Positions 24,464 through 29,351 of a stretch of DNA of 29,351 bases are shown piece after piece. Both the position numbers and the translations under genes were made by a program. The notes beneath the pieces were generated by a model. It was not told the origin of the DNA. It searched no databases and saw nothing but the letters and a program-made list of their open reading frames with translations. The number at the start of each line of letters is the position of its first letter. Position 1 is the stretch's first letter. The stretch is from Sulfurovum sp. (lineage in GTDB: Bacteria > Campylobacterota > Campylobacteria > Campylobacterales > Sulfurovaceae): contig QNZV01000127.1 of NCBI GenBank assembly GCA_003978395.1, positions 1 through 29,351 on the forward strand, read 5' to 3'.

Positions 24464-26705
24464 AAAACTTATTCATCAAATGAATATAACGATTTAAATC
24501 TGAAGTAGAAATATCTGTATCTTCATCTATGAAAAGTAAGGTTTCTATCTTATTTTCATAGATTTTATCCATTAGCATACTTTCTAGGTGGTCATTATTG
24601 GTTCTATCTAAGAGTAATAGAGGATAATATTTTTTACTTAACATTACTGAACACTCTATTCTATTTTTTGCCACATCAACACTGTAACCAAGTTCATATA
24701 ACATACTTGCCATAATTTTCGCTTCAGTTGGGTTCTCTTTATAAAGTAAAATTGATTGACTGTTCGTCTCTCTCTCTTTATGTATTAATTTTGTACCATA
24801 AAATTGATTAACCACATTAATAAATTTTTGGGTACTTATTGGTTTAGAGATATATTCATCCATTCCCACATCAATATAACGTTCACGATCCCCTTTAAGC
24901 GTATTCGTTGTTACGGCAATAATAGGTGTATGGTCTAAGTTTTCGAGTTGCTCATATTTTAAAATCTCTTTGGTTGCAATAACACCATTCATAACAGGCA
25001 TTTGAATATCCATAAAAACTATATCATAACGATTTTTTTTAAACATATCTAAACCAATTGCACCCTCATCTGCAACATCAGACTCTATCCCAATTGTTTT
25101 AAGAGTATGAACAATAAGCTTTTGGTTTACTTTATTATCTTCTACCACTAATGCATTTAAGTTAAAAGGCTTTTCAAGACTCTCTTCTACACTATTTTTT
25201 CGATTTATAGAAGATATTTCTATAGATTTTTTAACTTTTGAAAAAGTTACAGGTTCATAAATAACTTGTGAAAAAATAGGAGCAATGTCTAAAATTTTAA
25301 AGCGATTATCAAGTTTTGTCAAAAGTACTATTTGAGTAGATGAACTATATTGTGCAACAATTCTATGCAACTCCTCTTTATCAATATTATTATAGTGCAA
25401 ATAGAGAATATCAAAATTATCTCCTACAGAATCTGTACACTCTACAAAGTTTTTAAAATTGTAAATAGCGTTTGTTTGTAAAGAAGAGAGATACTCTTTT
25501 AAATGTAGATTTGAAATCTTCCCTTGTGCATCGGTAGATGTATAAAGTGCAATATTTATCGTTTCATTTTTTTCTTTTTGAAAAAAATCTTTTTGATTTA
25601 ACTCTAAAGTAAAGGATAGTGTTGAGCCTTCTCCTTCTACACTTTCAAGTTTCAACTCTCCACCCAACATTTTAACCCATGCATTAGCTAGAGTAAGACC
25701 TAGACCTGCACCTCCATAGACTCGTGTACTAGAGTTATCTGCTTGTGTAAATGCATAAAAAACTTTTACCTGTTGCTCTTTGCTAATCCCAATACCTGTA
25801 TCATTTACTAAAAACTGAATCCAAAGAGTTTTCCCTTTTTGTTCTACTTGTTTAATAGAAACAGTTACTGAGCCATCTCTTTTTGTAAATTTAATTGCAT
25901 TGGAGATAAGATTCATCAAGATTTGCTTAATCTTTTCAGAATCACTTTCAACCAATACAAAATAGAGGCGAGGGTCAATCCAAAATGAAAATTCAACTCC
26001 TTTTTTTGAAGCATCAACAGCATAAATATCAGAGAGATTTTCAAATTCTTCAATAAGATTAAAGTAACTCTTCTCTAATTCAATGGAACCATTTTCAATT
26101 TTTGAAATATCTAAAATATTTTCAACAATACCCAATAAATCTTCAGAACTTTTACGAATCGTACTTAAAAATTCACGCTGTTCGCTATCCAATTTGGTAG
26201 AAGATAAGATTTTACTAAAACCAACAATACCATTGATTGGTGTACGAATTTCATGAGAAACATTGGATAAAAAGAGACTTTTTGTTTTATTGGCTTCATC
26301 TGCCATTTTTTTACTCTCTTGGAGTTCATTAATCATATTGGAGATTAAAATATAAATTTCAGAATGGTTTTTCTCTTTTAACATCTTTTTAAATTCTTTA
26401 ATTTTTACAGAGTCAGAAGAGTATTTAATCTCTTCTAATAAACTTTTCAGCCCTTCTGTACTGTTATTTCCCTTGCTAAAAAAATAATCTCGTTTTAAAA
26501 AAATAAGTAAAAGAGAGATAAGGAGAATAAAAAATGATATAAATATAAGAACTTTATACATCAATGCCTTACTTTGGCTAACCATCTCAATAAGTGCATA
26601 ATTTGTATAAGAAGTATAAATAATTATTAGGGAAGTAGCTACCAATAAAACAAAAATAAGCAGTGTAATAACTTCTAAACGTCTACCTTCCACAACTCTA
26701 CTCAT
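24414..26705 (-). CDS. Hybrid sensor histidine kinase with multiple receiver domains
   Basis: This is a 763-residue membrane hybrid kinase. Two helices (about 11-33 and 50-70) enclose a loop of only about 15 residues, so there is no real periplasmic sensor. The HisKA box SHEIRTPINGIVGF has H151. The HATPase domain shows the N box (N265, N269), DTGIG (302-306) and GGAGLGL (331-337). A pseudo-receiver (about 382-500) is followed by a canonical receiver (LVVEDNKVNQKL, phosphoacceptor D566 in FMDIQMPVMNG, and K621). A third, degenerate receiver (about 651-763) has LLLLDRT but lacks the paired acidic residues. AAGGGGG precedes the ATG. Its 3' end overlaps rnr by 50 bp tail-to-tail. It is a close paralogue of the kinase beyond holA. 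The signal is unknown. Confidence 0.92.
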   Translation of the reverse strand: MSRVVEGRRLEVITLLIFVLLVATSLIIIYTSYTNYALIEMVSQSKALMYKVLIFISFFILLISLLLIFLKRDYFFSKGNNSTEGLKSLLEEIKYSSDSVKIKEFKKMLKEKNHSEIYILISNMINELQESKKMADEANKTKSLFLSNVSHEIRTPINGIVGFSKILSSTKLDSEQREFLSTIRKSSEDLLGIVENILDISKIENGSIELEKSYFNLIEEFENLSDIYAVDASKKGVEFSFWIDPRLYFVLVESDSEKIKQILMNLISNAIKFTKRDGSVTVSIKQVEQKGKTLWIQFLVNDTGIGISKEQQVKVFYAFTQADNSSTRVYGGAGLGLTLANAWVKMLGGELKLESVEGEGSTLSFTLELNQKDFFQKEKNETINIALYTSTDAQGKISNLHLKEYLSSLQTNAIYNFKNFVECTDSVGDNFDILYLHYNNIDKEELHRIVAQYSSSTQIVLLTKLDNRFKILDIAPIFSQVIYEPVTFSKVKKSIEISSINRKNSVEESLEKPFNLNALVVEDNKVNQKLIVHTLKTIGIESDVADEGAIGLDMFKKNRYDIVFMDIQMPVMNGVIATKEILKYEQLENLDHTPIIAVTTNTLKGDRERYIDVGMDEYISKPISTQKFINVVNQFYGTKLIHKERETNSQSILLYKENPTEAKIMASMLYELGYSVDVAKNRIECSVMLSKKYYPLLLLDRTNNDHLESMLMDKIYENKIETLLFIDEDTDISTSDLNRYIHLMNKFSNFVDIQDKVERMMVF

Positions 26706-26729
26706 AAGCCCCCTTTTTATACAACTGAC

Positions 26730-26763
26730 AATATAAATTTTATCTTCTATTTATAGAATAGAA
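26730..26763 (-). promoter_or_regulatory. Candidate promoter and operator-like inverted repeat for the hybrid kinase
   Basis: The minus strand reads TATATT at 26735-26730, about 25 bp upstream of the kinase ATG. Just upstream lies a 7-bp inverted repeat TTCTATT-TATAG-AATAGAA (26745-26763). The placement next to the -10 box would suit a regulator site, but AT-rich sequence makes chance palindromes common. Confidence 0.3.
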
Positions 26764-26858
26764 ACTTAATGATATATTTATATTTAAAGGATTCTAAAAC
26801 TCTGTAACCTAATAAGTTTTACTCTGTTGTTTTAGATAATTCTTATGTTAGAATTTGA

Positions 26859-26864
26859 TATAAT
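26859..26864 (+). promoter_or_regulatory. Candidate -10 box for holA
   Basis: TTTGATATAATTC with TATAAT lies 33 bp upstream of the holA ATG, in the divergent gap between the kinase and holA. It implies holA now has its own promoter, as expected if it was separated from rnr. Confidence 0.55.
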
Positions 26865-26897
26865 TCAATAAATATATGATAAAAAAAGGTTAAGAGC

Positions 26898-27875
26898 ATG
26901 TATCAAAGAGAATTTGAAAATTTACTTCGTCAGACTCCACCACGAGCCATGCTTTTTTATGGAGAGAACCATTATCTAATTTCATCCTATTTGCAACACT
27001 ATATGAATATTACTTCTGCCTCAGATTCTATGCTAACGCTCTATTTTGAAGAGTACTCTTTTGATAAAGCTAAAGCATACCTATCCCAAAGTTCACTCTT
27101 TGGGGGTACAAATTTACTAATAATTAAAAGAGATAAAAAAATTCCTAAAAAAGAGTTAGAGGTATTAATAGAACTTGTTGCTAAAAGTTATGATAATTTT
27201 TTACTTTTTCACTACCAAGGTAAAGCAAGTGATGCAAAAAGTTTACAGTCAGCATTTTCTCCTAAAAAAGGGGCAAATTGGTTAAGAGTATTTGAACCAA
27301 ATATAGGTGAAAGTATTAATATACTCTACAAAAAAGCTAAAACAATTGGATTGGATATTGACCACTATGCATTACAACACTTAATGCTTCTACTCAATAA
27401 TAATTTAGCATCATCTGCTAATGAACTAGATAAATTGGCTATTCTAAAGGGAAAAGTAACATCAAAAGATATAGATAGATTGGTCTATTCAACAGCACCT
27501 TTAGCCATAGAAGAGCTACTCACTGATTTATTTGAAAAGAAGCCTATAGTAAATACTCTTAGTCAATTACTAGAGTTGGGAGAAGATGAATTTTCTCTAC
27601 TACGTTCAACACAGTTTTTTATTAATCAAATATTTCTATTTAATATATACATGAAACTCAACGGTCACATTGACTCTAAGGCTATTTTAGGCTACAAACT
27701 ACCCAAGCAGATAGAAAATAAAAAAGCCAATTTGGCTATGGGAATAAAAGCTTCTGCGCTACTTAAGATATTTGAACATCTTTTAGAAGTAGAGTTAGAA
27801 ATTAAAAATACTCCTCCTACCAATAGAGAAGTACTTTTATATGGAGCATTTATTAAAATTCAAAGCTTTTTATAA
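26898..27875 (+). CDS. holA: DNA polymerase III delta subunit
   Basis: This is a 325-residue clamp-loader subunit that opens the beta sliding clamp within the DNA polymerase III holoenzyme. The N-terminal PRAMLFYGENHYLISSYLQH (14-33) is the typical delta opening, in which the P-loop is absent. Segments LSQSSLFGGTNLLIIKRDKK (58-77), LLLNNNLASSANELDKLAIL (about 164-183) and a C-terminal helical collar domain (about 210-325) match HolA. Length is typical for the family. In Helicobacter and Campylobacter holA follows rnr; here a hybrid kinase lies between them. The stop codon is one base from the stop of the convergent second kinase. Confidence 0.88.
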   Translation: MYQREFENLLRQTPPRAMLFYGENHYLISSYLQHYMNITSASDSMLTLYFEEYSFDKAKAYLSQSSLFGGTNLLIIKRDKKIPKKELEVLIELVAKSYDNFLLFHYQGKASDAKSLQSAFSPKKGANWLRVFEPNIGESINILYKKAKTIGLDIDHYALQHLMLLLNNNLASSANELDKLAILKGKVTSKDIDRLVYSTAPLAIEELLTDLFEKKPIVNTLSQLLELGEDEFSLLRSTQFFINQIFLFNIYMKLNGHIDSKAILGYKLPKQIENKKANLAMGIKASALLKIFEHLLEVELEIKNTPPTNREVLLYGAFIKIQSFL

Positions 27876-27876
27876 A

Positions 27877-29351
27877 TCAAGAAGCTTTACTTAATCCTAT
27901 CATGTAATCTACTTTCTCTTTTATACTTAAATAATTAGCCAAACTATTAGAGACAAAAGTGTAATTCTCTTTATCACTAGGAATAACAGAACTCTTATCG
28001 TCAACAAAGAGTAAACTAGGAATATTTTTAGACTTTATCTTTTTGGTTAAATCATTATGCAGTGACTCATTTTCTGTTCTATCGAGCAAGATACACTTAT
28101 AACTCTCAACATCTATTATCTTCTTTAGCTCATCTATATTTTCAGCAACATCAACTGAATAATCTAACTTATTTAAAATAGCTGAAATTATTTTAGCTTC
28201 CATTGAGGTTCTTTTATATAATAAAATATCTTTATTATTAAGATTTTTTACTTTTTTAGAACGAGGAAAGAAAATATTTAAAACAGAGATAAATTTTTCT
28301 AAATTAATAGGTTTAGATATATACTCATCCATCCCTTCTGACAAAAACTGTTCTCGGTCCCCTTTTAAAGCATTGGCTGTTACTGCAACAATTGGAGTAT
28401 GTTCAATCCCCTCTTTTTGCTCATACTCTAAAATCTTTTTAGTTGCATCAACACCATTTAATACAGGCATCTGTATATCCATAAATACAATATCGTAACT
28501 TTTATGTTTAAGTATATACGCATCCAATCCCTCTTGACCATTATTGGTACACTCTGAACTAATACCCATGTTTTTTAATGTATGTTGAATCATCTTTTGA
28601 TTGATAGGATTATCCTCGACGATTAGTGCATGAATATCTTCAAAAAGCTTCTCTTTCTCATTTTTAACTCGTCCATTATTTATTTTTTTCTTTTCTTCCT
28701 CTTTTTTGTTCAATGATATTAATGATTTTTCAACTTTAGAAAAAGTAATTGGTTCATACATCACTTGTGTAAAGTCTAAATTTAACTCTTGTACCTCATG
28801 ATGCTTGTTTAACTTAACAACCAACACAATCGTAGAGTGTGAACGATGACAACGAACAATTCGTTGGAACTCTTTTTGATTAATATTATCATAATGAATA
28901 TAGAGTACATCAAAAAGTTCGTCAGAAGCATCCATACACTCTTCAAAGGTTTTAAATCGTGTCAAAGATAGATGCTTATAGGCATATAGATAATCTTCTA
29001 AATAGTGATTCGAATCTTTTTTTTGTACATCATTTTTCATCGCTCTCTTTTTATTATCGCGTTGTATATTTTTTCTCGCTAGAGTTAATACAAAAGAGAA
29101 AGTTGTTCCTTTACCTACAGTACTTTCTAAAATTAACGCACCTCCAAGGGCATTAACCAAACTTGATGAGATGGTTAAACCCAAACCTGTTCCTCCATAC
29201 TTTCTAGAAGTACTACTATCTGCTTGAGTAAAAGCTTCAAAGACTTTGGATTTATTCTCTTCGGAAATACCTATACCCGTATCTTTAACAGAAAATTTAA
29301 TAGAGACTTCATCTTCTCTACTATCCACTTCTTCTATTAAAACATCTATTG
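27877..29351 (-). CDS. Second hybrid sensor histidine kinase, C-terminal part (cut by window edge)
   Basis: About 491 C-terminal residues are visible, and the frame remains open to the right edge, so the HisKA domain and membrane part lie outside. Starting from the GTG at 29326-29328 (which is internal, not the true start), the visible part has the ATPase G1 box DTGIG (16-20) and G2 GGTGLGL (45-51), a pseudo-receiver (about 105-200, LFDVLYIHYDNINQKEFQRI), and a charged linker. A canonical receiver follows (LIVEDNPINQKM, phosphoacceptor D284), then a degenerate third receiver (LLYKRTSMEAKI, ILLDRTENES). It matches the first kinase domain for domain and nearly residue for residue in places, showing a local duplication around holA. 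Confidence 0.92.
   Translation of the reverse strand, partial: IDVLIEEVDSREDEVSIKFSVKDTGIGISEENKSKVFEAFTQADSSTSRKYGGTGLGLTISSSLVNALGGALILESTVGKGTTFSFVLTLARKNIQRDNKKRAMKNDVQKKDSNHYLEDYLYAYKHLSLTRFKTFEECMDASDELFDVLYIHYDNINQKEFQRIVRCHRSHSTIVLVVKLNKHHEVQELNLDFTQVMYEPITFSKVEKSLISLNKKEEEKKKINNGRVKNEKEKLFEDIHALIVEDNPINQKMIQHTLKNMGISSECTNNGQEGLDAYILKHKSYDIVFMDIQMPVLNGVDATKKILEYEQKEGIEHTPIVAVTANALKGDREQFLSEGMDEYISKPINLEKFISVLNIFFPRSKKVKNLNNKDILLYKRTSMEAKIISAILNKLDYSVDVAENIDELKKIIDVESYKCILLDRTENESLHNDLTKKIKSKNIPSLLFVDDKSSVIPSDKENYTFVSNSLANYLSIKEKVDYMIGLSKAS

Noticed and set aside
27862..27888. AAAGCTT...AAGCTTT inverted repeat at the holA/kinase junction as a bidirectional terminator
   Set aside because: The stem is only 7 bp of AT-rich sequence with a 13-base loop, lies inside both coding ends, and has no T-tract; it may be chance.

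Overview
The window looks like a chromosomal segment of a member of the Campylobacterota (epsilonproteobacteria), probably a Sulfurimonas- or Sulfurovum-like organism. The reasons are the low GC content, compact co-directional genes with short overlaps, frequent TTG starts, sigma-70 promoters recognisable mainly by their -10 box, and the gene set: LpxB, RNase R next to HolA, and ATP-type PEP carboxykinase beside a biotin carboxyltransferase with OadB/OadG. This placement rests on reading gene content and protein features, not on a search.

From left to right, positions 1-5.3 kb (all minus strand) hold the start of uvrA (cut by the window edge) behind a TauE/SafE permease. Next comes a five-gene run transcribed from a promoter near 5,290: a voltage-sensor-like K+ channel with an RCK domain, a separate degenerate RCK protein, gpsA, a TerB-like protein and a small cysteine-rich protein. 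Positions 5.4-10.6 kb (minus) hold an M48 metalloprotease, then a restriction-modification cassette (C5-cytosine methyltransferase, D12-class adenine methyltransferase, HNH endonuclease), then prmC. The last four genes overlap one another. The cytosine methyltransferase has no ATG, GTG or TTG upstream of its first catalytic motif; an ATA sits exactly where the start should be.

Positions 10.7-19.9 kb (minus) hold a PDC-sensor membrane protein, pckA, oadB-oadA-oadG (a biotin-dependent decarboxylase or carboxylase interconverting oxaloacetate and pyruvate), a DEAD-box helicase, uppP and serB. PckA and the Oad complex together place C3/C4 interconversion in one locus. Positions 19.95-24.5 kb (plus) hold metF, a FUN14-like membrane protein, lpxB and rnr.

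Positions 24.4-29.35 kb hold holA (plus) bracketed by two paralogous hybrid histidine kinases (minus). The first kinase overlaps the 3' end of rnr by 50 bp and separates rnr from holA, which are neighbours in Helicobacter and Campylobacter. The second is cut by the right edge.

No tRNA, rRNA, CRISPR array, transposase or prophage was seen. No gene-free stretch exceeds 300 bp; the longest, about 260 bp between oadB and pckA, carries two hairpins.
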